64,000 nt of DNA from Paragonimus westermani (Eukaryota > Platyhelminthes > Trematoda > Plagiorchiida > Troglotrematidae), in contig QNGE01001018.1 of assembly GCA_008508345.1 (NCBI GenBank), positions 117,025-181,024 on the forward strand, in the 5' to 3' direction. This document shows positions 45,940 to 58,639 of the stretch, piece by piece (the first letter of the stretch is position 1; every line of letters starts with the position of its first letter). The position numbers and the translations under genes are program-made. The notes under the pieces were generated by a model. That model did not search any database. It worked only from the letters and a program-made list of their open reading frames with translations, and had not been told where the DNA came from.

Positions 45940-48265
45940 GGGGACGTTTGGTCAATACAGAGGTAGGTAGCCTCCGAAGCTGAGTGAAAGCAACGTTTTT
46001 TGGTAAGCAAGCCGGTACTTGTTTGTCATAGTTTACATACGAAAGCCAATGACGTTTTTGCTATGTCCTTGACCCGCATTGTAAAAGCAAAAAAGTATGT
46101 CTTTACTGGGTGGTAAAGATCTTCTTATGAGGTACAGAAACCTGTGTGAATTATGGAACCTGTCTGTCTCAAGAGACAATACTTAAGTGATCTCCTAAAA
46201 TGACCTCAAACCTCCTACATTTTTTACTAAATTCGACATCAGAGAAACAAACTGCTGTATCTAGTGTGCCAGAACATGATCAGGAGCACAAAGTGTTTGT
46301 CGGATAGACAAGTGTAAAGTTTTCAAAAGTGGATGTTTACGACCAAGTCGAGAACCAAGCAGCAATAATTGGATTACTGATTACCACACACAGTGGTAGA
46401 CGTGCGTGAGTCCTTCTTTTCTACTTAGGCTTATGATTTGTATCGTGTGTGTATCGAGCCCGCGACTACGTAAACCTACGTTTGGTAATCTGACAGCGTC
46501 CGGCCCTTATGTAACGTTCTATATCACAGAGACTGCAGCAAGGTGTTTCAGATTGAGCAAGCTTAGATGCCGATTGACTGCCGCCTTCAAATCAAACTTC
46601 ACTTCTGGTGCAATATACCCACAACACATAATTATGCGTGTAAACAGAAGTGTGCGATAGCAATCGGAAATGCACTCAGTTCAAACCCAGAGCTACTTTT
46701 ATGCAGTAGTAATAACGTGGAAAGTTAGTCAACGAAATCGTAAGGTACTCAGTGTTCTGTAGAACTTAATTATTCGTGCAGTAAAACAATGATAGCACAC
46801 AATCCAGTGCGCCAACTATCGAAAGTTACCACGACGAGTCCACACTTATCAGCTGAGGTATGGAGACGAACGTACCACTGGGAACAAATTGAATAGTACT
46901 GGCATACTGACCTGAGGAGCACGGTACGGTTATCTAAGATGACGTTTAGGCTACCTGGGCAATTAAATGAGGCAAACTTGATAATAAAGGTGGTCCGTAG
47001 ATAACTAACGTGAAGTGCACTTAACTTTGTCCTAATTGTTACAGCACTCCCTGTCGTACGTCAACAATATCCAACAACAAAGGCGGAATCTAACATGTAA
47101 CGCTCCCACATCACCTTAGTCCAGTTATATAGATAAAAGAACGAAATGGGGATGAAGAATTATTGTACTAGACAAACATTTATGGAAGTGGGTAACCGGT
47201 GATGTTCTTGATCACTTGAGCGACCAACCAGTGGCCACGACAATCTAGAAGCTCGAACGAATTGTTTACGCTCCTCTACATTTCAAATACTAAGGAGAAG
47301 CTAACATGGAAGCATAATCGAATGAAGTTTATCAAACACGTATCAAGCAATTATGACTCGGAACGAGAGTCACCAATCTAGTCCCTATGAGTACTGATTA
47401 TAGACCCAGTTGTCCTTCAGATAGCTGTGTGAACTGATTGTAGGATGTCAGAGTTCCGTCTAGTTGACCCCGTTTCGCTCGTTCCCGAGGCCCTGTGGAA
47501 CCAATCATTTGTTGATGTTATTCCCACAGTCCACGTCTGAAATGCCAAATTCTCCAGTTGGTCTCCCCCATTCACTGATTTTCGCTTACTTGCCCACACC
47601 TATAGCCTTCTGTCAGTCGCTCCCTCCTTCACCCTTGTGAATACTGCCTACTTAAAGGCCGCCCTGAGAGCATCATCAACTGTTCAGCCTACCAGAAGAC
47701 CGACCTGATCGCACTTCGTCTTCGCCTGTGCTTGTAGTTTTCGTACACTTGAACCCTTGAGGTCCTGCTGCGACCAACCATTGTAACTTATTCCGCGAAC
47801 ACAAACAAATTGAAGTCTGTTTATTGTCTCGTCCCCGGCGATTTGATTTAATTCTGATAATCGATATCGTTGGTTATACGCGCGTCGCTCAACGCTTCTC
47901 AGAAGCATAACTCACATTTGACTGGAGCTCTCGAACTTCCAAACTTTTCAGCTAACCCCTTTCGAAAAACCATGATAACTGAGTTCCGCACTTGTTAGAA
48001 CATGTCAGCAGTACACTGCCCTGCCACGATTGGGACTAAAAATCCCGCCACGCCTCAATAAGGCAATTGTGTTGATCACTGTGTCAGTGACTGCATATTC
48101 GACTACATATTAAACACGACTGAATCATAATATACAAACGTTTAACCACATCCACTTGCATGTAATGCTCAGACTATCCGTTTCTGTTTCATCAACCATG
48201 GCCAACAACTCCATGATTAGGACTTTGTCGATGTTGAAACTACAGAAATCACAAGCGGTGCTCAT
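45940..48265. other. Non-coding stretch
   Basis: No gene or recurrent repeat was recognised. Confidence 0.4.
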
Positions 48266-48270
48266 GGAAC

Positions 48271-48336
48271 CGGTGGCTGAGCGGACGAGAGCTTTGGCTA
48301 ATAGTGTGAGGGATTCGCAGTTCGATACCCCGTTCA
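48271..48336 (+). repeat. tRNA-derived SINE-like head (Leu/Ser-like)
   Basis: GGTGGCTGAGCGGACGAGAGC is a close A-box match of Leu/Ser-type tRNAs, and CGCAGTTCGATACCCC is a B-box match 45 bases later. The 3' acceptor strand is missing and unrelated body sequence follows, as in a SINE. The boxes are well preserved, so it may still be able to bind TFIIIC. Confidence 0.55.
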
Positions 48337-48344
48337 GACCATCC

Positions 48345-51300
48345 CTATCTGATAGCCAAAACAAGGACAAGGCTTGTCCTGGTGTCGGTTTGAGTGTAAG
48401 CATCTAGGCGTATTAAACTTGTGCGATACTTCGATCACTGCTAACTAGTATGCTTGTGTTGTTCAGTTGCCAACTAGTTATCTTTTGGTGTAATACTGAA
48501 ACAATAGAACGAGATGAATAGATTGGCTACAACGGTTCTAGGTGACTAAGTTGAGGGTATTACACGCAATCAGTCGGTGACACAAGCAGGAACGTGCTTG
48601 GACCAGGAAAAGATTTTCCACGCGATGTCCCGGAAAAACAACGTTTAATCCATATGCGAGTTGTAGACAACGAATGAACTAGAAGCGTGATTTGTTGAGC
48701 CACCTTTCCCTTTTATTGTCCATATCGACTCATGTATGCTAACTGGATGTTCGTCGTACTGTCGTGGTTAGTTAAAGCGTTACCGATTCAGCAACTCGTC
48801 GACTAAATTAACCTAACTGATGCACGGGGCAGCTCGCACTGTTGCAATACCGCCTGACGCCATGTACACATGCAGTTGACTCCTATTACGGATTAGAAAA
48901 TATTAAACTGATCTGATGGGAACGGCTGCCTGGAAGGGCAGTTGTCAGTCCCTCCACTACCGATTACTAATTGTGTTTGCAGTGTTAGCATTTTTTGGTA
49001 TGTGACAACTCATCACTTATGGCTGTCAAGTTCTTACGACTTAAAACACGTGAGAGCCGACAGACCAGTTCGTGGTACGAACTCAAGGGAGTAGATTGAG
49101 TGATGTGTGTGATAAATTTATTCCGTGTAATCCAGATCGCCCCCAGAACAACCCATGTATTTTGTCAAAAGGTGGGATGGATGGATGTGAATTCTCGGAA
49201 AGTTGGTGATGCTGTGAAAGCGGCAACGAGAACACTTCACGTCCAACAATGGTGTCGCGTACTAACTGCAAACCCTTCCACAATAGTTCGAGTTGTTTAA
49301 CTTTCTGTGATGATATCCTTGAGATCGAAACATCTAAAAGTAAGTCTGCAGATGTTACAAAACTCGTCCGAAACAAACAAAGTGGACTACCGATTTCCTG
49401 ATCAGTTTGCAGTTACCGCATAAACCCCTACCATAAGAACTAGAAGATGATCAGCAGCTCTGTAGTTCTGTGTTTTAAAAAGGACACCGAAAAGCACGCG
49501 ACATAGTAGTCAATTGGAATAGACTACCTGCTTCCAGTTTGCTTGAGACGTAACTTGCATTTGAGATACTTGTGGACAAATCGCAGTTTCCGTTAACTTA
49601 GTTGCAATGAATAAACAGAAGTCCTAGTATTGTCAACAATCATCCCCTAGCCTTATTCAGGTAGCATAGACAAATACTGTAAACGTCTTTAGCATGGCGA
49701 ATCTATTCGCAAGAATAGCATACCATGTGGCAGAATCGGCAGGTAAATGGTAGAGAACTCACTGCAACAGTAGACCTGCTTACCACTCCCCTACCAGGAC
49801 TGTTATCTGGTGGTCAAGAAGGGTTCGAAACTTATTTCGCTATTTTAAATTTTTCCAAATCCTGTAGGCTGAACTAAAGGGACAACTGCGACAGTCACGT
49901 CAACCTTTTGCTCACAAAGGTTTCGGGCTTCTGTAATTTACCTCCACAAAATGAAATCGTCTACTCCAGTGATCAAACGATCATGTTGACATTTCTCCAA
50001 TTCGTAATTGCAGGATGAACTAACGAAAGTAGACACCTATTGTGCACAAGTTAATTGAAAATTAAACGTCTAACAGCCTGGAAGTGAACCGTGTTTGTAG
50101 TAGTAACCTCCTCAATTCACCGAAGAACAAGAATACGGGGTCAGATTTGTCACTCTCATTGCATACCGGCAGTAACAAAGGTCGTTGACTGGTTTACTTA
50201 CCCAACTCTGACGAATGTTGCACCGTGATTCGAACTTTTTCGTTCTTCTCTCGACCTCGCTCGGAAAGCTTAGAAGACCCAACTGTTGTGTTGTACGACG
50301 TCATATGAACTGGAGACTACGGATAACCGAAGCAATCGAACCTGAACTCGAAACTTTCTAGTATGTAGCAAGCGATTACCATTTGCAAACACACCAACAC
50401 AATAAAGTGAGTTGTAATTAGCTGATGGTTATAGTACATGTAAAGCAATGGGCTGTAAACCGACTGGCTCAATAATTAACACAGAACCTAGTGAATGAGA
50501 GAAGTAACAATGCAACCATTTATCCGATCGTAATATCTAGTAAAATAACTACAGTCTTGTTCTTTCCATCGTTGTTTGGATAACTGGTGGATAGAATAAG
50601 TGTACACTATACCTAATTATGCGTAGTAAGAACCCAGAATAGCCAGTTCATTTCCATTCCAAAACACAATACAAAATGTTGCTTGGTAGCCTTGGGTCCG
50701 GCGGCGTTAAATACTAATGCTCGGTGATTGGTTTGCTAGTTCAACCGACCGATCACCTGAAGTCCACGTAAGAGTTTAAATGGTCAGAGCGGATGCGGAC
50801 AGGCGAGCCAGTTTTCAAAGCCGTTTAGCGAACGGACCCGACTACGGTAGCGATAGATCAGTTAAGAAATATGATTACGTGGTTTATATTGCTCAATTTT
50901 TGGCAATCCAGTTGAACAGATGGTACAAAAGTACTGATGTACATGGCCTTATGTTAATGCTAAGGGCAGATGTGAGAAGATAAATAAGCAAGCTGAACCC
51001 AACTATACTTGATTCCACCATCAAGGGCACATCACCGTGTTGCGCAGTTTTTGAAAAAGGTTAAAATACAGCCCTCTCAAGCATCTTTTGAGAGAAAAAC
51101 TTCTAAGAACAGTCCATAGGATTGTTGAACCTACTGTTCCGGTTCAGCTCAACAATTTTGTAAAAACACAAGAACGGTCTTGACATGTCTGTAAAATGCC
51201 GACGTTTTTATTCCCATAATAAAAGCGCTTGACCTAAAACATACGCAGTTGATGACCAAATGGTGTGTCCAATACTGATCCTATGGAGTGTGGCTTCATC

Positions 51301-51770
51301 AGGCACTCCTGGGGACGTTTTGGGCAACGTAAAACGAGGTTCGCGAAGGGTGACACAGATATGCAGGAAATACCTCAGTTTAAGCGATCTGTGCTAAGGT
51401 AATAATCAGTCCACTATGCTGTGATAATTAAAAAGCATAAATAAACTCACTGAGTTAAGGACAATAAGCTTGACTAAGTAGGTAGTTCGAAATGAAAGTT
51501 CACTACTGAAGTTGGTAACGATGAAAAGACTATCAACATACACAACATACTAGGTAGGGAACAAAGGACTGAGTTAGGTGGATTGACTACAAAAGTACGG
51601 TTAAGAAGAAAAACGAGATCACCAGTACAATTTTCCAGAGTCTTTTCCCAAAGAAGGCGATGTACGACTTTTGTGTCCACTTATACCCTAGGTACATCAA
51701 AAGCACCGGAGGTTAATTATATTGCATCTAACCGGACTAACTGGGCGCCGTTCTGTGGCCTAAAGGAGAG
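48345..51770. other. Non-coding stretch
   Basis: A minus-strand 97-codon frame (49083-49376) has protein-like composition, but is within chance length and has no donor. A small hairpin (CTCTCAA...TTGAGAG) lies near 51074-51094. Nothing else is supported. Confidence 0.4.
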
Positions 51771-51775
51771 AAATC

Positions 51776-52848
51776 ATCATCATCATCATAAACAATATAG
51801 CAGTAATTCACAACCATGAAGAAAAAGCAAACCCTACATAAGAAAAGAGAAGGAAAAAGAAGGGGACGGGAAGGGACCTAACTACTGAAAATGACTACTT
51901 CCAGATTCAAACATTCAGCATCAAGGTGCCTACACCTTGCAAACAACAAACCGAGCTGCAAGTGAGGGTAAGGTGTCATCAGCGAGACAGCTTTCACTGC
52001 CCCGCGTCATTAAATGCATTCATTTCACAGACAACCCGGCCAAACAACGACAACATTCACGCCACTGAGCTCGGTTAGCTGCCATCTCACCTAGAGTCTC
52101 CAACCACCGACTCTGTGAGTTACGAGGGCCCCAGCCCGGGAGACGGACTCGATCTACACTGGTCAAACCCTTGGTGAACGACCTCATCTCCCTACGCCAG
52201 GTCATTATCTGTCCACCTCGCACTTTACACCAGTCGGTCACAGTGTCAGCAAACAGTGCTCGGTGTGGAAGACAACTAGCTGGCATCCTTAATACATGAC
52301 CTAACCATCTAAGCCTGTGCAACCGTAGAGACTGGACGAAAGAACTCGTTTGACAATCACCACGAAACACACGCTTTCTAATCGCTTCGTTTTTTACACG
52401 CTGGTGCCACACGATACGAGCGACTGAACGCAGACATCGGTGATCAAATACTTTAACACGGTTCACGTCTTCTACTCTGCCTGAGCGGCCAGGTTTTGCT
52501 GCCGTACAGTAATACGGCCCTCACCGTTGTCTTATACACGCGACCCTCAAGCTTCAGAGAAATACCTCTCTGTTGTCAGAGATGCCCCAGATTAGCGAAC
52601 ATCATCCTAGCCTTAGAGATACGCGCTTCTATTTCATTCCCTACACCTCCACCGCTGCTGATGCAGNTGGCCGGCGATATACATGACGTTGCTCCAGAAT
52701 TTGACGAAGAATAGAAATGTGATCTACACATCCCCCCGGGGCGAAACCCTGCCTGTTCTTCCCTCCCGAGCTGAAGTGAGTTGGCGGAGTTAATGGATGC
52801 TAGAACCTTAGAAATGACTGGGGTCAAACTAATTCCTCTACGGTTTTT
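51776..52848 (-). mobile_element. RTE-type non-LTR retrotransposon, 3' part with internal gap
   Basis: On the minus strand, RT palm/fingers sequence comes first (SLTPVISKVLASI, then REEQAGFRPG). It jumps at the N at 52667 to the end of the RT (SGGGVGNEIEARISKARMM) and the thumb region (VYKTTVRAVLLYGSKTW). After a one-base frame break it continues as NRVKVFDHRCLRSVARIVW, RLRWLGHVLRMP and LPGWGPRNSQSRWLETLG down to a stop at about 52020. A 3' untranslated part follows, ending in ATG/TGA units at 51776-51792, as RTE elements do. The RT catalytic core is missing, and 5' similarity starts near 52848. Dead copy. Confidence 0.85.
52667..52667. other. Single N: assembly gap inside the RTE reverse transcriptase
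   Basis: The reading goes from LEQRHVYRRP (RT fingers) directly to CISSGGGVGNEI (RT C-terminal side) at this N. In related elements roughly 170 residues, including the catalytic box, lie between. The N is therefore probably a placeholder for unresolved repeat sequence. Confidence 0.8.
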
Positions 52849-52849
52849 T

Positions 52850-54365
52850 GGAAGAACCCCTGATAACTTTCTTGAATTTAAGAACCATTATCGAGAGAAC
52901 TATTATCGGAGAGAAATATTCACCTTCGATGGTTTTTCACTAAGCTATGTGGCCTTCTACGAGACAAATACTATTGTTATCAGGCTGTCACACTAGCTGG
53001 AGGTTGAAAAGACGTGTGAACTTGAGTATGAACAGCAATGATTAGAACAAGCAACGCTGTGGTACATGGCCACTCGCCCAACACACAGCAGATCTTTACA
53101 CAGAACCGGCTACATTGTACCTACCCAGGAAAACGCTGAAGCGCTTTGAATTGGGAACTGCTGCAACGGCTAATTACAGTAATTGTGAAACGATCCTCTA
53201 TTGATAAATACTAAGGGCTTTTGACTGATATCCTGTAAGAACCATCCAGTTGATCACACGTTTCCTATTCCGATATGCTATCTACTTACCTCTCTTAAGG
53301 AGCACTGCAATCAAGTTGCACTCTTCACAGCCCACTTGTTGCTTATGTCTACCACGACCACAAGTTAAACTCTGATGCACATGCTTGTGAGATAAGCGTG
53401 GTGACTGCTGTGCAAATGAGGTGAAATTAGACAATGAAGTTATCATGTCCAAACGTACAGCCATAATCGCTTGGATGAAGGGCCCAAGCTGTTCGATCGC
53501 ACAATGACCGTCACGGTAACTTCAGTCGGCAACCCAACGACCAGCATCAGACAATCTTTTTTGAATCTCAGATTTCAAAGTCCACTGAAGAATGTAATGC
53601 ATGACTCACGTTTGGAAACAAGTAAGCGTTCCAGGTAGACCTTTACATCAATCACCGGACCAAGTTGTCTTTTATACTCCATTTCGGACATGACCTCTGC
53701 CGCATGCATTCTCCGACTCCCGGCCACCGTCGCTGATGACTGAACTGGTCTCTAATGGGAGGAAATAAAGTATCTACTGGTGACAGAAACATCGGATTCA
53801 CCTTGCAGATTTCCGACAATGCTATGTTTACTTCTTTGGGATGTAAGTTAATGATTAACTGATGTGTCCTCTTTGCTTCTGAGCTGTTCTTAGTGCAGAT
53901 GGCCGAAGGGTCTGATGGCTACCGATTTCATGGCCTTGTCATTGCCATACACTCAACTTCCAAAGTTTGATCATTGCCATCACCCGGACCACATCGGCCA
54001 AATGTTTCAGCAGAGATGCCTTCGATTTTACTTTGTGCCGTGGATGCAACTTCGAGGTATACAATGCTGCTTTGTTCAGCAATTTCCAACAGCTGCGCTG
54101 GTGAGCGAATATAATTCGAATGTGTGATTCGAATAGGTGATCGATAGAGGGCAGTCAGACATAAGTCAGTAGCTTAAACAAGCGTCCGGATGTGTTCGGT
54201 CTGGAACATTCAATCAGAACTAGTCATGACGAGATCATCAGATGAGGATTTTAAGCACAGGCCCAGTGGATGTGTAGCGGCTTGGAGATTTCACTGGCCT
54301 GCCTGCGGTATGATGTGTAAAATAGTTCCAGAACTCATAGTTGCATATTGTACCTAAGTTATTAA
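52850..54365. other. Non-coding stretch
   Basis: A plus-strand frame to 52996 (FLEFKNHYRENYYRRE) is protein-like but its 5' part overlaps RTE sequence. No other support. Confidence 0.35.
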
Positions 54366-54369
54366 GAAA

Positions 54370-54655
54370 CCTCGCATCATGTATGCTGTCCGATTGTTTG
54401 TCTGTATGTCATGTGGCTGTGGCGCGAACCCGAAAAGACACACGTGTCACAATCCTCCGGTTTACACGCTCGTCGGCGGCCGGTCTCTAGCCCCTCTAGC
54501 TAATTCGCGTGTTGTTGCCTTTTATAGCGCTATCAGAGACCACTTGTACATTTCGTCGAATAAAGTTTTGGTCTCTTTCCTCAACGGCCTTTTGCTTTTC
54601 GCGTCTGATAATTGCGTACCTGGGGAAAAAGCGACTTAGTGCGACGAGCACCAAA
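54370..54655 (+). repeat. Possible LTR-like segment
   Basis: It contains TTTTATAGCG (TATA-like), then AATAAA about 30 bases further on within CGTCGAATAAAGTTTTGG, then a pyrimidine-rich tail. This is the order of promoter and polyadenylation signal in an LTR. No paired LTR, primer site or target duplication was found, so this is a weak call. Confidence 0.25.
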
Positions 54656-55182
54656 TATGCATTTAAGACACTGCTAAGTCGTCTGGCAGCTTAGCTATTG
54701 AAATCGTTTCGGCAAAGAGAAGTTGTGCCAGATCTCCCGCAAGCTGCTTCATAGTATTTCCTGACATCTAAATATCTGGCGGCGCCTACACAGTTTCGCC
54801 GGTTCAAGGAGCAGCCCCATGCAGACGAGTTATATCGCGGTAAATGGCTAACTTTGAGGTCATCAGACGCGGTTATGCTAACTCGGAATATTGGGCCGAA
54901 GTTAAGTAACCAAAGTTGCTTACAGGTAAAAGTGGGACGATGTAATATTATCAAAATGAACGTAAGAAACCTTCAAAATTGTGAACATCAATGAGGACGA
55001 TCCCAAATGGAAGTAAAAAGAAAGAAAGCTAGTGGCGAGAATCAGAGGGGGTATGTAGTGCCTACAGTTCAGTCACATTTTCAACGCATTTTAGCATAAC
55101 TTTGTACATACCGCTTCGTTAACTTCATTGGTACACTTGTTTGAAAGCATCACCATCATTTGAATTTACTTGCCATCAATAG

Positions 55183-55398
55183 TAAACCGGAGTTACCGCG
55201 CAATGTCTCTCTCTTCTTCATTTGCGTGGATGTTTGGGATGGTGAAGTACTCGTAAGGCGAAATTTTTTAGCTCTGCGTATTAGTCAATCTATCGGCGTC
55301 GAACGTTCGTCATCCCACGTCGCGTGTGGAATTACCCATCTGGCGCTGTTCTTCTCTAGGGTGGTGATCTATCCAGTTCGACGGATTTCGACTTTTCA
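55183..55398 (+). CDS. Candidate exon, unrecognised
   Basis: The frame is open between AG (TGCCATCAATAG) and a consensus donor (TTTTCA then GTGAGC). It runs phase 2 to phase 2 and encodes about 72 residues, including FFICVDVWDGEVLVRRNF and GITHLALFFSRVVIYPVRR. Composition is typical of a globular protein. The acceptor's pyrimidine tract is only moderate. It lies 340 bases from the long minus-strand frame, on the opposite strand. Confidence 0.3.
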
Positions 55399-55732
55399 GT
55401 GAGCCATTCCATTTTTTACACTTCTGCCTTTCATTTGTACACATACCTTTCGTACACATCCGCCAATGTTACAGTTCCTTTTGGTGTTATCATATTTTGG
55501 TCAGTCATATCACGTAAGACGCAAGGTGCACAGAATGGAGATGATGTATATCCTACGGCACGGCATTTCAGACTAGACATCTAAACATACCGTGCTGTAA
55601 CCTAATCGGAGAAACGGGACCGAAGACCAACTTTTGTAGCGGAAAATATTTGGATTTAGTCCGATTGTGAACAGTAATTTAGTAATTGCATTTACACGAC
55701 GAGGGAAAACAATGGAGTCTTCTAACGATGGA

Positions 55733-56597
55733 TTAACAACTAGCCTGTCTTCTATTGACGGGCTTCTCGGCTGTCCCACATGTAGGACGAAGCACGTCAC
55801 TTAACCGGTGGAATGAAATCGTACACGCGTTAGAGAAAACTGTACGCAACGCGTCATGTGGGTATGGGGGTACAGAAGATTCGTAACCGGTTTCAATATT
55901 AAAAAACCAAGCTACATAGGGTTTCAGATCCGCAGGACAATCACCGAAGAGCGAACATTGCACGGGAACGCTGTCACGGAAAAAGACGATGTCAACACAC
56001 TTCAGAGAGTAGTGCAGTACAAATGTCGCACGAGGCTGAACTCGGTGTTTCAAGTTTCTTGGAAGAGGTGGATTGAGAATTAGTGCTGGTTTTTCTTTTG
56101 ACGATGAGCCCACATCCAAACGAGCAACACTGGTTGAGTCACAAGGCATACATCTGTTACATAACAGTTTGCTTGTTAGCCTGCTGAAACTGGTTAAGTT
56201 CAGTGAATTCGAAACAACGGTATCTGTGAAGCACCTCAAAGACAAACGGTCAAGCAACTCAAACACAACCTCCTGCAAATCTTTTGAGTCAAGGCAGTAA
56301 AAAATTGTACGTTTACATTGTGCCTTTTGTAGCACATGGCGCCACCTTTGTTCGGGCCGAAGATTTATAAGACATCTTAAAGCTGTAGCACACAGACGTT
56401 CTCCCCGGCATGTGGCTGAGAACGTTACGGATATAATATTTAGTACATCAAGTCCGTTATTCGACGAGGAACTGTGGATCTCGTCTGACAACCAAATGAC
56501 TACCATGGTCCATAGAACAGGAGGAATCATTATAGTATGTAGCTGGTGGACCGTGAGTGGGTTTATTTCACACTCTCTGGTTATGTGGTCTTTTTAA
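55733..56597 (-). CDS. Long open frame (about 288 codons), probable large exon or intronless gene, unrecognised
   Basis: This is the longest open frame in the window, open from just after a stop near 56600 to a stop at 55733. The first ATG would be at 56530 (265 residues). It is longer than expected by chance given the stop density around it, and shows no internal break. The product has helical stretches (LRPEQRWRHVLQKAQCK, VVFELLDRLSLRC), scattered cysteines and a Ser/Lys-rich middle. An acceptor-like TTGGTTGTCAG lies inside the 5' part, so the true start may be an exon boundary. I recognise no domain. Shorter plus-strand frames over the same bases are probably shadows. Confidence 0.5.
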
Positions 56598-56599
56598 TG

Positions 56600-58300
56600 G
56601 ATTATGAACCGGACAGAGTAAAGACAAAAGCAAGGCGACTCGCAGCTGATCTGTCGACAGGCAAAGTACACGCAAATGCGCTAATCTAATGAACAGCATG
56701 AGTTTAACCAAGAAGAACATGATGTGATTAGGTGGATATGAGCGAAGACAGGCTGCTCACTTTAAACCAATTATCCCATTTATACCGATCTCAGAAAGGG
56801 CGGTCCACGAAGCTTACTGTCAGTTCCTTATCTCACTGCCTGTAATAACCATGTTAGGAGGCGACATCAAAATAACCTCGTCAGGTCATCGGTGACGGCT
56901 GACAAAATCGTTCACCAACCAAACACTGGTGTGCAAAGCTTTACAGTTGAACCAACCAGGATGAAACACGAAGGTGGGCGTGGGTATCATGCTAGCCCGA
57001 TGGACCCATCAGGGTGTAACGGCTATGGAATTGACCATACTGGGCGAAGTGGCCGAAACCACTGGACATTGGTTCAACGCGTAGTTGGCAATATTTGGCG
57101 ACTAACTTATGATATACGACATGCACTTGAATCACTTGTCGAACTGGTAATAGGCATTATAGCATCCAAGCCGAGATAGAACGTTTAACAAAGAATAAGG
57201 CGCGTTACATCAAACCACTACCAGTTTTTTAGTCAAACTGATCAAGAGCCTTTGTGCCACACAGTTATATTCCTCAAGCGAATGCGGAGTTTACAACTTC
57301 CGGCCGTAGGCGAGATAAAGTAGCGAGCAAAACTTATTGTTCATGCACCATCATCAAGCAATAATCGATTCTGTGATCTCTAAACCGACTGATTTCCTGA
57401 TGCATTCCCGTAACTACTCCTTACATTCACTATTCCGAAATCAATCAGAGGTTTAAACACTAAATGAACAGCTCTACTTGTTTCCATCACTCCCAGTGTT
57501 AGTGAGCTACACGATGGACACGTTTAGGAGGATGTACATAATTTTTGTGATGAATTTCTACACCCGCATGTGTGGCAAAACAGCCATCCAACTTCCCGCC
57601 GCAGATGACAGGCTCGTATCAGTGCCAGATATAGCCTATAAGACTGGAGTGGACAAGCCGGCATCGACAAAGGTGCAGTGAACGAGGGGATAGAGTTGCG
57701 GTTTACTGTAAAACATCGAGATAGGGAGAGTGGTTTTTGCATATCTGGTTATTCAGGTCTTACTACACGTAACAGAGAGTAATGTGGAGAAATAGGAAGC
57801 GAACTAGCAAATCCGACTCAAAACGTTGGATGTGAAGAAACCAAATTTACTGTTGACCACAGCCGACATGGACAAGTCTGTGCTGAATGACAACGTACTT
57901 CTGCATCGAGTGAGAAAACTTCCGACTTCAAAAAGGTTGCTGGAACACGAACTCTTTCGTGGACGGCGGACGGAACCCGTTAAGGCCTAAAACTAAATCA
58001 ACTCGGCAAGTTCATCGAAGCGAACGAAGACAGAAAGAAATGTCCATCTTCTCTGACAACTGGTTGATTTTAACGGCATTCACTGAGAAGTTCAACGTTC
58101 CGAACGTGAATCACAACAGATGTCCTCACAGACTGCACATCGATTACATAAACACTTTGCAAGAGTGAAACATATCAATCACCTAAACGGAACGGGGACG
58201 TCTAAATTCCGAACGGAAATGTGAAGCTTATCGATGAACGACCTAGTAAGATCGATTCTGAAGCCACAATTATGATCAAGCTGTCCAAAAATCTCATGGC
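56600..58300. other. Non-coding stretch
   Basis: The plus frame 56892-57179 (95 codons) has a GTAATA donor-like end but no acceptor. Nothing is called. Confidence 0.35.
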
Positions 58301-58321
58301 AAGCTTGAAGTACGGAATTAT

Positions 58322-58630
58322 GGTGTTGTGAACCAAGAAGACGGGTGGTACAGAAGTTTTTTGGGGGAAAACCAACACACGACTTATGCGTCTCAACGGG
58401 ACTACGAACAGAAACACTCATTTGCACACCACACTCGTCTGAGGATGTTCCAGTCGCTTTGGACATCATGTCTCAGTTCTGTCATGTGGCGAAAGCCACT
58501 GTACGTGATGCTGTCCACTGATGATCCTTCCCGTATCGATCCCACGATCATTTCGATCCATGATGCCACTGAATAGCGGTGTAAGTAGTATGGTGCGACC
58601 GTCTGTACTCACTACAACAGTAGGGTAAGT
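58322..58630 (+). repeat. Dispersed repeat family Z, copy 2
   Basis: This aligns with the minus strand of 43665-43985 (see that entry). Together they form a 300-base inverted pair about 14.3 kb apart. Weak similarity may extend a further 100 bases upstream. Confidence 0.7.
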
Positions 58631-58639
58631 GGATAACTT

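Noticed and set aside
48156..48407. Plus-strand 83-codon frame.
   Set aside because: It is mostly a read-through of the tRNA-like SINE head at 48271-48336.
56073..56300. Plus-strand frames opposite the long minus-strand frame at 55.7-56.6 kb.
   Set aside because: Much shorter and broken, most likely shadows of the longer frame.
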